In this document: piece after piece, positions 10,099-18,845 of the stretch
Position numbering within the stretch: position 1 is the first letter of the stretch
How the letters are laid out: the number at the start of each line of letters is the position of its first letter
Program-made: the position numbers and the translations under genes
Assembly (NCBI GenBank): GCA_020629035.1
Contig: JAHDEC010000008.1
Coordinates: forward strand, 91,946-155,945
Source of the DNA: Saprospiraceae bacterium
Lineage (GTDB): Bacteria; Bacteroidota; Bacteroidia; Chitinophagales; Saprospiraceae
Length of the DNA: 64,000 nt
Direction: 5' to 3'
The notes under the pieces: generated by a model
Told to the model about the DNA's origin: nothing
The model's database searches: none
Seen by the model: only the letters and a program-made list of their open reading frames with translations

Positions 10099-10241
10099 AT
10101 TTTATGATTTATGCACACAAAGTAGATGGCATGTCATGTTCGGGCCAGCTATGTGACAAAGAATAACAAAGAATATTGGATTGTGCTTAATTGTTATTGG
10201 CTTTCGGCTGGTTTTTATCGGCTAAGTGCTAACTTGTCTTT

Positions 10242-11375
10242 ATGAATGAATTAAGCCAATTTTACTATTTGGCACATATATTTATTTCACTAGTTGGTGG
10301 TATCTTGCTTTTAGCTATTTACTATAATATTAGGCTTCGATTTCAGCATATTTTGGTGGAAGAAGACCAGCGAAGGGTAGACCACGGCTTGTTGTTTTTA
10401 AGCCTGGCACTTTTTATTTGGGTTTTAGCAGGGAGCTGGAGCTTGATATTCAGCGCTTCGTTAGGGGCCGAGTCATTAGCTTTTCAGTTGGGAACTTATG
10501 TGTTTTCTATTATCAATAACATGTTTCTTTTGCTGGCTATTTACTACTTCCATGATGCTCCTTCATTCATTTATAAGAATCAGCAAAATGTCAAAATCAT
10601 TATTTGCATAATCGTCGTGGTTAGTTTGATTACTTTGCTTATTTCTTGGTTATATCCGAGTTCTAGTTTGTATGGCATCAATGTGATCGCTTTGCCGGAT
10701 GTTTTACTTTCAGCTTTCTTAAGTTATCTATTAGTGGTTTCCTTGTATCGTACATTCATGCATCGCGGTTTGGTAAGTGTGGCATTAATTTCTGTCCTGG
10801 TGGTAGCGCTCATATTTATGTCCCAACTGCCCCAAGTGTTTATTTCCCTGGACTTTTTATTGGGTGATCACCTCATAAAGCTAATTGCGAAAACCTCTTT
10901 AATCTTTTTGTTTTTAGTGTTGGCTACTACTTGGGTTATCCAATTAGCAAACACCCCTAAGCAAAATGAAATGCAGCTTTCATTTGTGGATTGGTCATTG
11001 ATAAAATTAAGTATCCCTTCTAAAAACATAAATGATTTGCTAGTGGATTTTGGCTCTAAAACAACCCAGTATAGAAACTTGCTCAAGTTTGGGATCAGAA
11101 GAAAGCTAGCTAATTATGAGCATCAATGCATCGAAGTAGGTTTGGGAGGCGAAATTCGTAATCAAACCTATATCACAAGGATTATTGATAATATAAATGA
11201 GATCGCTGACCTTGGTATGGAGCAGCGACTAGACCGAAAGGATCTGTTTACTTTTATTGGTGATGGTCAATATCGTTTACGGATATTATCCGAGCATATC
11301 ACTATTGAAGAGGCGCTGTTAAATGAGTTTTTAGCTAGTCCAGATCACGAGGATTATGCCCAATTGTGCAGCTAA
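10242..11375 (+). CDS. Polytopic membrane protein with C-terminal soluble domain, unknown
   Basis: Protein of 377 residues. About seven hydrophobic segments fill residues 8-230, followed by a soluble domain (about 240-377) rich in charged residues and with the segment YITRIIDNINEIADLGM. The layout resembles the membrane sensor half of 7TM-type signalling proteins, but there is no kinase, cyclase or helix-turn-helix signature, so I do not assign a function. It is followed after 43 bases by the frameshifted serine hydrolase on the same strand and could share its transcript. Confidence 0.75.
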   Translation: MNELSQFYYLAHIFISLVGGILLLAIYYNIRLRFQHILVEEDQRRVDHGLLFLSLALFIWVLAGSWSLIFSASLGAESLAFQLGTYVFSIINNMFLLLAIYYFHDAPSFIYKNQQNVKIIICIIVVVSLITLLISWLYPSSSLYGINVIALPDVLLSAFLSYLLVVSLYRTFMHRGLVSVALISVLVVALIFMSQLPQVFISLDFLLGDHLIKLIAKTSLIFLFLVLATTWVIQLANTPKQNEMQLSFVDWSLIKLSIPSKNINDLLVDFGSKTTQYRNLLKFGIRRKLANYEHQCIEVGLGGEIRNQTYITRIIDNINEIADLGMEQRLDRKDLFTFIGDGQYRLRILSEHITIEEALLNEFLASPDHEDYAQLCS

Positions 11376-11418
11376 TCACAAGAGTAGCCGTCTGGCCATT
11401 TAAATTGAAAAAGATTAT

Positions 11419-12679
11419 GTGAAAAATTTCCGAGTACTATTCTTTTCTGTCATAGCAATAGTTTTGCTCCATTCCTGCAACACAAATTCAAAGTCAGCTC
11501 CAAGGATAACTGCTGATCAGTTTACAAAAGAATTGGACTCGCTGGATCATAAGCTAACAGATATAAGTAAAGCATCCATCATACCTGGTTTCGCTGCTCA
11601 AATATTGCATGGAGATGAGTTAATTTACGCTAAAGGTTTTGGTTTTTCAGATTTGGCAAATCAGCATCTATTTACACCTCAGACTATACATAATCTTGCT
11701 TCCATTTCTAAAACATTTATTGGGGTAGCCATCATGTTACTGGTAGAGGAAGGAAAGCTAGCGCTTGACGATCCCATAAATGATTTTTTACCTTTTGAGA
11801 TTTGGAGCCCGCATTTTCCTGAAACGGTCATAACTGTGAGACATCTCGTAAGTCACACGTCTTCACTAAATGATAATTTTGATGATGGTGAAAAGCGAGC
11901 GAGTGAGCTTAAAGAACCATTAGGATATAAGCCAGATGATATTCCTGAATCACTAGCTGAAGACATTCATTATTGGGATGGTACTTTTTTATCACTTGAA
12001 AAATATTTGGAGCAGGCATTTACTCCTAATGGCAAATTCTATGAAAAGGGTAATTTTTCAAACTTTAAGCCAGGTGAAAAAAGTGAATATTCAAATGAAG
12101 GTTCAAATCTTGCAGCGCTCATAGTTGAAAAAGTGTCAGGAATGCCATTTTCAGATTTTGTCAACAAGCAATTCTTTTTGGCATTACTCAGCATTGGATT
12201 CGAGCATTTCAAAGTTATATGTTCATTATGAAGAGGAGTTCCCAGATAAAGTATTTGAGTTTCCTAGGTTTATTGATGCTGGATATCCTTGTGGAGATTT
12301 AAAATCTAATAGTGATGACTTAGGCAAGTATTTGGCTGAAATGATGAAAGGATTTGAAGGGAAAGGCAAGTTGCTAAATGCGACGTCATACCAAACTTTA
12401 CTCCATCCTCAGCTTAGCCAAGCTGTAGCTGGAAGCGATGACCAGAGCCTATTAAATGATGAATATAATGTAGGTGTTTTCTGGGCAATATCAGCACCTG
12501 GAATTAGGCTTCATAAGGGAGGTAGTATTGGTGTCTTTTCTATACTTTATTTCAATCCCAAAAGCAATATTGGAGTGAGTGCTTACTGTAATTTAGCACA
12601 TCCCGACTTTGGGGAAATTGTAAACGCCATTAGTGATTGTGAACAAAAAATAAGTAAAAGTCTTAGTCTCACAAACTAG
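11419..12679 (+). pseudogene. Serine hydrolase (class C beta-lactamase-like lipoprotein), frameshifted
   Basis: Two overlapping frames together make one beta-lactamase/D-alanyl-D-alanine-carboxypeptidase-like protein of about 420 residues. The first frame (11419-12231, GTG start) has a lipobox LHSC and the catalytic SISK (SxxK) and YSN motifs. The second (frame continuing to 12679) supplies the rest, including the HKGGS motif equivalent to the KTG/HxG box near its C-terminus. Frame 1 makes sense up to VNKQFF and frame 2 from ALDSSISKLY, so the shift lies near 12174-12185, at or just after a run of five T. One extra base there explains it. It may be a real mutation or a sequencing error. Confidence 0.85.
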
Positions 12680-12806
12680 TTGGACTTAACATACGACCAG
12701 TCAAACTAATAGGCAATCACCTAGAAAGTCTTTAAAGATTTATTCGTTGTTAATGATTTGCTTCACGCTTCTCAAAGCATACTTTCATGTTGTCTTTCAC
12801 TCTCTT

Positions 12807-13544
12807 CTAGGGTCTCATTATTAGCCTAAGTGCTAAGCCATAGGAGTACACGGTCGAACTTATCTCTGCTTCAACTAGTCCAAAAAAAAGGTCAGAAGGT
12901 TGATTTAATAGTTCATTTAAGTGGTAATGAACATTAGGCTCAATGGCAATAGCAAATTTGTCAAAAATGGGAATCTTAAGCGCAGCACCTAAATAGGCAA
13001 CTTGAAGTATTTCTTGCTCTGTTTCTGGAAACAGTAGACCCTCACTCACAATTTCTGAACCACAGATAACTAGCTGAGTCTCACTTTCTGGATTTAGGGC
13101 CACATAATTGATGAGACCACCAATTATGTTGGGGCAAAGCTTACAATCTTTGGCTAACTGATACTCTACTAAAATGGGAATACCTAAATAATCAGATCGG
13201 TAGGTTTCTACCATATAGGAGATATCAAAGTCGTTGCAAAAAAATATGGAGCTGGGATTAAAATCGGTTAGTGTGTATTTAAGTTGCTTGTAGTTAATGC
13301 CAGTTACTAATCTGATTTGATCTTTTAGCTGGATACCCAAATCAAATCCAACAAAGGTGGTGGTTTGATTCCAATCACTCAGTTCTATTAAATCAGGACT
13401 ATCAAAAGTAACCTGGTGCTTTTGGGTGTTTACATGTGCACCAAAAGAAAATCTTGTTTGGCCTTGGGCAACAATATTGAACGAAAATAAAATGAAAAAA
13501 AGCAGCTGGAAAGCTAGATAAAATGTCCGTTTTGAATGGTTCAT
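12807..13544 (-). CDS. Outer-membrane beta-barrel protein (PorT-like)
   Basis: Protein of 245 residues with a signal peptide ending near AQGQT (residues 26-30). The mature part shows alternating hydrophobic/polar strands typical of a small eight-stranded barrel of the PorT type, ending in GLALRLIMRP. Function of such barrels in Bacteroidota is mostly unknown. It is the last gene of a tight minus operon (transglutaminase-like, deoC, barrel): only three bases separate its start from the deoC stop. Confidence 0.8.
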   Translation of the reverse strand: MNHSKRTFYLAFQLLFFILFSFNIVAQGQTRFSFGAHVNTQKHQVTFDSPDLIELSDWNQTTTFVGFDLGIQLKDQIRLVTGINYKQLKYTLTDFNPSSIFFCNDFDISYMVETYRSDYLGIPILVEYQLAKDCKLCPNIIGGLINYVALNPESETQLVICGSEIVSEGLLFPETEQEILQVAYLGAALKIPIFDKFAIAIEPNVHYHLNELLNQPSDLFFGLVEAEISSTVYSYGLALRLIMRP

Positions 13545-13547
13545 AGT

Positions 13548-14228
13548 CTAATGATTAAGCATTTTTTCGGTGGAAGAGGTACCTATCCTACTGGCTCCTA
13601 AAGCTACTAATTTTATCGCTCGTTCTTTAGTTCTAATGCCACCTGAAGCCTTGATACCTATGCTTGGATTCGTGTATTTCCTCATCCAAACAATGTGCTG
13701 TTCTTGTGCTCCTTCATAGTGATAAAAACCATTTGAATGTTTCTTAAAACCGAAACCTGTTGATGTTTTTACGAAGTCTACCTCATATTTATTAGCTATT
13801 TTACAGAGTGATTGTATAGAATTTTCAGAGGAAATATAATCCGTTTCAAATATGACTTTTATCATGCAATTATGCTGATGACAGAGACTTGTCAGTGTAC
13901 TTATCTCCTGGGCTAAATAAGCCCACGCTCCTTGAATGGCTTGACCAATATTGATCACTACATCGATCTCTTTTGCTCCCTCTTTTATGGCCTGTTTACA
14001 CTCCTCAGTTTTTGCTTGGATGGTTTGACTTCCATGAGGAAACCCAATGACTGTACAAACAGGAATGTTTGATGTTGCGAGTAAGGATTTTGCTAAAACG
14101 ACATGATAAGGCTTTACACACAGACTGGCTACTTTATGATTTATAGCCACTTTAGAAGCTAATCGAAGGTCATCATCAGTAGCTGTTGGATGTAAAACAG
14201 CATGATCAATCATTTGAGCAATATCCAT
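13548..14228 (-). CDS. deoC: Deoxyribose-phosphate aldolase
   Basis: Cleaves 2-deoxyribose-5-phosphate into glyceraldehyde-3-phosphate and acetaldehyde in deoxynucleoside catabolism; cytoplasmic class I aldolase. The ATG at 14228 gives 226 residues, the usual length of the short bacterial form; an in-frame ATG at 14276 would overlap the upstream gene by 44 bases and add unconserved residues. Visible motifs: CTVIGFPHG, EIDVVINIG, the Schiff-base lysine in VDFVKTSTGFG, and the second conserved lysine in IKASGGIRT. It lies between a secreted transglutaminase-like protein and a barrel protein, an odd setting for a nucleoside-salvage enzyme, with no other deo gene nearby. Confidence 0.94.
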   Translation of the reverse strand: MDIAQMIDHAVLHPTATDDDLRLASKVAINHKVASLCVKPYHVVLAKSLLATSNIPVCTVIGFPHGSQTIQAKTEECKQAIKEGAKEIDVVINIGQAIQGAWAYLAQEISTLTSLCHQHNCMIKVIFETDYISSENSIQSLCKIANKYEVDFVKTSTGFGFKKHSNGFYHYEGAQEQHIVWMRKYTNPSIGIKASGGIRTKERAIKLVALGASRIGTSSTEKMLNH

Positions 14229-14232
14229 AGGT

Positions 14233-15180
14233 TTATCTTGAAATGATTTTATAGGTAAACAATCTTGTTTGATCATCTAAGAATATGATGTCTCCATTTT
14301 TTGGTTTGGTCAATGTTATGATTCCTTCATTCCCAGTATGATCATATGTAAACTTGATGGGCTTTCTCGACCGCATCGAAAAACAACGCAAGTTTTTTAT
14401 TTTTTGATCGGATTGGAAAGTTATAAGGATATTACCATCCTCGTTTTTAGAAATCTTATTTTCTAAAGGACGTAAATCACTAATGTTGTACTCAAACATA
14501 GCTGGGCCTAAAAAAGTCATTTCAGCAAAACGATCTTTATCGATAGGTTCGTCAAGTAACTGCCATTGATCATCAATGGGAAAATGACTCATACTAAAGG
14601 CCTCTTTATTTGCAAATAAATAGCCAGGACTGAATGAGAATTCAAATTTGTTTTTAGCGTTTCTATGGCCTGCTCCAAAAGTTGCATCGAGCAGTTCCCA
14701 TTCACCATCTACTTTAACGGCATTCCAAGCATGAGAACCGAAACCAGCTGAAGCTCTCAAGGGGTCACTTTTGACCACCCCTCGTACATAGGTACTTTTG
14801 ATATTTGCATGATCACACAAAGCATTAAATACGGATGCATAATTTTGGCAAATACCTTTTTTAGATTTTAAGGTTGCTTCGTATAGTTTTCGTTTGTGTT
14901 TGGCTAATTCTTCCTTTGTATATTTCTTATTCTTCATTTTAGCTGCATCCCGCTGAAACTTTTCCAACATTCTGATATCGTATTTGATGTTGTGGGCTAT
15001 CCAGTAATAGATGGCTTCTACTTTCTCTTTTTCTGTGTTGAAAGGACCTGCTATTTTTTCGCTCAGTTTGGCAGGATCTGAGCCGTTAACTTTTTTAATG
15101 GATTCGTATTTAGACCAATCAGTTTGCGCTATTAGGAAAACAGGAAAAAAGCTAATAAATAATAAAAAATGGATCTTCAT
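14233..15180 (-). CDS. Secreted transglutaminase-like (papain-fold) protein
   Basis: Protein of 315 residues from the ATG at 15180, which begins directly with a signal peptide (MKIHFLLFISF...IAQ); an in-frame ATG at 15204 would add eight residues before it. The transglutaminase-like core has the catalytic Cys in KGICQNYA, His in GSHAWNAVKV and Asp in LLDATFG. These families act as peptidases or transglutaminases in the envelope; substrate unknown. The C-terminal 100 residues look like a beta-rich accessory domain. It heads the minus operon with deoC and a barrel protein; its start is divergent from the YfcC transporter gene, 74 bases away. Confidence 0.88.
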   Translation of the reverse strand: MKIHFLLFISFFPVFLIAQTDWSKYESIKKVNGSDPAKLSEKIAGPFNTEKEKVEAIYYWIAHNIKYDIRMLEKFQRDAAKMKNKKYTKEELAKHKRKLYEATLKSKKGICQNYASVFNALCDHANIKSTYVRGVVKSDPLRASAGFGSHAWNAVKVDGEWELLDATFGAGHRNAKNKFEFSFSPGYLFANKEAFSMSHFPIDDQWQLLDEPIDKDRFAEMTFLGPAMFEYNISDLRPLENKISKNEDGNILITFQSDQKIKNLRCFSMRSRKPIKFTYDHTGNEGIITLTKPKNGDIIFLDDQTRLFTYKIISR

Positions 15181-15254
15181 AAATGAGTTTGTTACTAAAT
15201 GCATATTAAATTATAGTTGTAAAATACGAATTGAATTATTCATACATTTACTTA

Positions 15255-16646
15255 ATGTCTAAAAGTGCTAAATGGTATACAAAAATCCCTCATCCAATTA
15301 CGATGTTGTTTGGGATCATTGTGCTTGCAACATGTATGAGCCATCTGCTGCCAGCGGGGCTTTTTGAACGGGTTTTAGTCGATGGAAGAATGCGAGTTGT
15401 ACAAGGTACTTTTCAGTTTACCGAACAACAAGGACTCAGTTTGCTAGATATGTTTCGTGCCTTCCCTAAAGGCTTTAAGGCAGCCTCAGATATCATTTAT
15501 GTGGTTTTTGCCAGTGGGATTATGTTTGGGATATTAGAGAAGTCGAAAATGGTGGAATTTGCAGTTGGTAGTCTAGTTCGGAAGATCGGAGTGCATCGGA
15601 AATTTATGGTAGTAGTTATTAGCACCTTCGCTTTTGGGATGTTAGGTGTCGCTGTAGGTTATGAAAACAACATAGCCTTGATTCCCATTGGTGCTATTTT
15701 AGCGGTGGCTATAGGTGGTGACCTAGTCCTTGCTGCTGGAATCTCAGTTGGAGCAATCACCGTTGGTTTTGGTTTGTCACCCATTAATCCGTATACGGTG
15801 GGGACAGGTCATAAAATTGCAGAATTACCTATGTTTTCAGGAGCATTATATAGGTCAATGTTGTGTTTCTTTGGATTGTCCTTGTTAGCCTTTTACAACG
15901 TGAGATATTTTAAAAAAATATTGGCTAAGCCCAATAGAAGTTTGGGTGTTGGATTGGATGTTAGTGGTTTTAGTTTATCGAAGCAAATTGACGAGTATAA
16001 GATGTCAACTAAGCATTGGATGGTAGCCACAGTATTTCTGGTAGGAATGCTTGTGATGCTCTATGGCATTTTTAATTTCGCCTGGTATTTAAAGGAGATT
16101 TCAGCGGTTTTTTTAATGATTGCTTTAGCGGCAGGAATCGTAGCTCGTATTGATCCTACTAGTTTTAGTGAGACCTTATTAAAGTCAGTGGCTGTTGTTG
16201 CTCCGGGTGCTTTTATGGTAGGTTTTGCGACAACTATTAAAGTGATTTTAGAAGATGGACAGATTAGTGATACCATTGCTTATTATTTATCGGAAATATT
16301 AAGCACGTTGCCGATTTATGCTTCTGCTATACTCATGAGTCTTTCCCAATGTGTCATGAATTTTTTAATCCCTTCGGGTAGTGGTCAAGCACTGGCCACT
16401 CTTCCAGTTATGATTCCGGTTGGAGATTTAGTGGGGTTGACAAGACAAACGACAATTTTAGCTTTTCAGATAGGTGATGGAGTAACTAATTTAATTAATC
16501 CGACACTCGGGGGACTGATTGCGATGCTAAGTATGTGCCGCTTACCATTTGATCGGTGGCTGCGTTTTATTGTTCCTTTATGCTTGTACTTAATAGTGAT
16601 TAGCTGGGTGTTTTTGTTAGTAGCTATTTTTATTAATTGGATGTAA
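15255..16646 (+). CDS. YfcC family (DcuC-like) carboxylate/amino-acid membrane transporter
   Basis: Inner-membrane protein of 463 residues with about 12 hydrophobic segments. It opens with the family-typical IPHPITMLFGIIVLA segment, and has GYENNIALIPIG near 141-152, the SPINPYTVGTGHKIAE loop, and the C-terminal LIPSGSGQALATLPVMIP and DGVTNLINPTLGG motifs. YfcC proteins belong to the DcuC-like anaerobic C4-dicarboxylate carriers, though several are suspected amino-acid or peptide transporters; substrate here is open. I chose the ATG at 15255 (MSKSAKWY); an earlier in-frame ATG at 15231 adds eight unconserved residues. Confidence 0.88.
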   Translation: MSKSAKWYTKIPHPITMLFGIIVLATCMSHLLPAGLFERVLVDGRMRVVQGTFQFTEQQGLSLLDMFRAFPKGFKAASDIIYVVFASGIMFGILEKSKMVEFAVGSLVRKIGVHRKFMVVVISTFAFGMLGVAVGYENNIALIPIGAILAVAIGGDLVLAAGISVGAITVGFGLSPINPYTVGTGHKIAELPMFSGALYRSMLCFFGLSLLAFYNVRYFKKILAKPNRSLGVGLDVSGFSLSKQIDEYKMSTKHWMVATVFLVGMLVMLYGIFNFAWYLKEISAVFLMIALAAGIVARIDPTSFSETLLKSVAVVAPGAFMVGFATTIKVILEDGQISDTIAYYLSEILSTLPIYASAILMSLSQCVMNFLIPSGSGQALATLPVMIPVGDLVGLTRQTTILAFQIGDGVTNLINPTLGGLIAMLSMCRLPFDRWLRFIVPLCLYLIVISWVFLLVAIFINWM

Positions 16647-16705
16647 GTAACGTATTTCGAGGTGATTAATTTAGATGCTAGGTTTTTGTGAATTATAAAG
16701 TATTA

Positions 16706-17278
16706 ATGGTAGAAAAAATCTTAAAAAACGCTTTTGATAAGTATTATGAAGCTCCTATTGAAGCTTGGAAATATTTCCTTAGTCTTTGTGAACAAGTAGA
16801 CTATCAAAAGAAAGAAGTGATCAAACAAGCAAATACTAGAGAACGCTATGGTTATTTCTTACTTGAAGGTGCGGTCGGCATGTTTGTTTGGAAAAAAGAA
16901 CACTTCATTTGTTTAGATTTAATCATCGAACATAATTTTTTTGGAGATGAAGGGTCGTTGTTTTCGGGTGAGGCTTCACCCATGGAAATCAAAGCGCTAG
17001 AAAAATCATCAGTACTCAGAATAAGCAAATCCAATATTGATTTATTAAGGCAAACACCGATGGGAGCAATATTATTCTCGATAGGTGATCGAAATGCATT
17101 TGTTGAAAAAGAAAAACAGCAAATAGAACTCATGACTCAAACCGCAGAAAAAAGATATTCGAATTTATTAGAAAATCGTCCCGAGCTGATTCAACGAATA
17201 AGCCAAAAAGATATCTCCTCTTATCTTGGTATATCAACCCAGAGTTTAAGCAGAATAAGAAAAAAATTAGGAGGCTAA
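16706..17278 (+). CDS. Crp/Fnr family transcriptional regulator
   Basis: DNA-binding regulator of about 190 residues with an N-terminal cyclic-nucleotide-binding fold ([14 protein letters not shown], then [13 protein letters not shown]) and a C-terminal winged helix ([24 protein letters not shown]). It lacks the residues that bind cAMP in E. coli Crp and has no FNR cysteine cluster, like many Bacteroidota members with unknown ligand. I chose the ATG at 16706; an in-frame GTG at 16688 would add six residues. It follows the transporter by 59 bases on the same strand; a regulatory link is possible but not shown. Confidence 0.9.
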   Translation: MVEKILKNAFDKYYEAPIEAWKYFLSLCEQVDYQKKEVIKQANTRERYGYFLLEGAVGMFVWKKEHFICLDLIIEHNFFGDEGSLFSGEASPMEIKALEKSSVLRISKSNIDLLRQTPMGAILFSIGDRNAFVEKEKQQIELMTQTAEKRYSNLLENRPELIQRISQKDISSYLGISTQSLSRIRKKLGG

Positions 17279-17358
17279 TTAGTTAACCTAGGGTAACTTT
17301 TTTGTGAGTAATACAGCTGAATTTTGCACTGGTATTTTATTCATCACAAAAAAAGAAC

Positions 17359-17946
17359 ATGAGGTTAAAAATAATTATGAGCATCAGCTGTATACTTTTG
17401 ATGGTCCAATTTCTCCACGCGCAAGAAACTATAAAGGTTCAACGAAAAGGATTGATATTTGGAACATCGCTAGGAGTAGCTTACACAAATTTGGTCTTTC
17501 CAAACAAGACAGAACAGGCAACTAATTTGGGATTGGATATTAAAATTGGATTTATGCTTAATCCGAAAACATCCATTTTACTAAGTTCAAATGTATCGAT
17601 CTATGATTATTCAGGATTTGGTCGGGATAGAAAAAGGGATTTTGGTGTGCTTTCCCCAAGCGTTCAATATTGGTTAAATAATAAGCTTTGGTTGCTCGGG
17701 GGTGTAGGCTTGGGAGGAGATAACCCTGTATTTTGGGACATAAAAAATCCAGAAGATGACCCCTTAGAAACCAAGTATTTTTCTGGAGTTGGTTTGATTA
17801 GCTCCATCGGATACGAATTATTTCAAGTTAATGAACATCTTGTAATCGATTTGAAAGCAAGATTAATGTATCGGAAAGTCGAATTGCAAGAAGGGAAGAC
17901 AAGTGGCTTATCTTATGGATTGTTAGTTGGAATTAACTTCTATTGA
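17359..17946 (+). CDS. Outer-membrane beta-barrel protein
   Basis: Protein of 195 residues with a signal peptide ending in LHAQ near residue 21. The mature part has eight or so amphipathic beta strands with Gly/aromatic girdle positions and a C-terminal aromatic (GINFY), so it should be a small outer-membrane barrel. No specific family beyond the general Bacteroidota barrel group is recognised. It lies 80 bases downstream of the Crp/Fnr gene. A short piece of another barrel-like C-terminus is visible downstream at 18075-18131. Confidence 0.78.
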   Translation: MRLKIIMSISCILLMVQFLHAQETIKVQRKGLIFGTSLGVAYTNLVFPNKTEQATNLGLDIKIGFMLNPKTSILLSSNVSIYDYSGFGRDRKRDFGVLSPSVQYWLNNKLWLLGGVGLGGDNPVFWDIKNPEDDPLETKYFSGVGLISSIGYELFQVNEHLVIDLKARLMYRKVELQEGKTSGLSYGLLVGINFY

Positions 17947-18074
17947 AAAGAAAAATAGTGCTCATTAAAATCGTTTAAAGGGTTTACAAAGTGCCTTGAG
18001 GAGCAGTTTGGAAAAATGTTTCAGTTGTGCAAGAGTTTGTGGTAGCTGGTGATTCCCTATCAAATAATGGATGA

Positions 18075-18131
18075 GATTGGTTAGTCACCCTTCATATTGG
18101 TTATGCCTACAAATTCGGAAGAAAAGGGTAA
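18075..18131 (+). pseudogene. Possible remnant of an outer-membrane barrel C-terminus
   Basis: An 18-codon stretch following an in-frame stop reads DWLVTLHIGYAYKFGRKG and then stops. The pattern (final amphipathic strand with YxFG near the end) is that of a Bacteroidota barrel C-terminus. Nothing upstream in the same frame supports a longer protein. It could be the tail of a decayed barrel gene or chance. Confidence 0.3.
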
Positions 18132-18207
18132 ATTACTTAAGCAATGGGGATGTGAAGGGACGAAGGAGATCTTGATTCAATCAGACTAAACTAAAGTTAA
18201 ACCAAGG

Positions 18208-18747
18208 ATGTCAAAACTGAAAAAATATCGTGAGCAATTAAATTTAACCCAAGAAGAACTCTCTGATAATTCAGGCATTTCAGTTAGAACCATCCAACGA
18301 ATAGAATCCGGAAGTAAACCCCAAGGTCATACGCTGAAAAAATTAGCCCTGGCCTTAGGAATACAAGAGAATGAATTGCTAGAAAATGAACTTAGCCCAA
18401 TCAGCAAGGACAAAACCATAGTCAAGTTGATTAATATTTCGTCATTGCCTTTTGCTATATTCCCACCAGCAAATATTATTGTACCTCTTTTAATTATGTT
18501 TGTTAGAAGGCAATTCAAGCCTTTGGTTAAGGAAATTATTTCTGTTCAAATTGTATGGCTGATTTTCGCGGCGACTATTTTTTTTCTTAGCGCTCTCATT
18601 CAAAAATCTTTTTCATTTGGAAGAATTTTTATGCCCATTATCATGATCATATTAGTCTTGATCAATGTGGGCATTATTATCAGAAATGCAAAAGAAATTG
18701 ACAAAAACGGGGTGCTATTTTATAAACTCAATTTTAGTCTGATCTAG
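18208..18747 (+). CDS. XRE-type helix-turn-helix protein with membrane domain
   Basis: Protein of 179 residues. Residues 1-60 form an XRE helix-turn-helix (LTQEELSDNSGISVRTIQRIE), followed by a short linker and four hydrophobic segments (about 75-95, 108-128, 135-158 and the C-terminus). Membrane-tethered XRE proteins of this kind are common in Bacteroidota; they may be DNA-binding regulators held at the membrane. No operon partner is obvious; it is followed by the serine hydrolase gene after 98 bases. Confidence 0.85.
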   Translation: MSKLKKYREQLNLTQEELSDNSGISVRTIQRIESGSKPQGHTLKKLALALGIQENELLENELSPISKDKTIVKLINISSLPFAIFPPANIIVPLLIMFVRRQFKPLVKEIISVQIVWLIFAATIFFLSALIQKSFSFGRIFMPIIMIILVLINVGIIIRNAKEIDKNGVLFYKLNFSLI

Positions 18748-18769
18748 TGTTTTTAGGGCTTGACGGGAC

Positions 18770-18791
18770 ATTGGCGGCTTATTGGCGGCTA
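18770..18791. repeat. Two tandem 11-bp units (ATTGGCGGCTT / ATTGGCGGCTA)
   Basis: Adjacent copies differing only in the last base, with one-helical-turn spacing, 55 bases upstream of the serine-hydrolase start. It could be a protein-binding site or a chance short repeat. Confidence 0.4.
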
Positions 18792-18845
18792 ATTTTTTAG
18801 GAATAAGGGCAGCTCTGGGTACATCTTTGAAAATAAAATGTCAAG

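Noticed and set aside
12125..12679. Independent ORF starting MKKCQEC
   Set aside because: Its first 16 or so codons overlap the coding frame of the serine hydrolase; only the later part is meaningful, as the frameshifted continuation.
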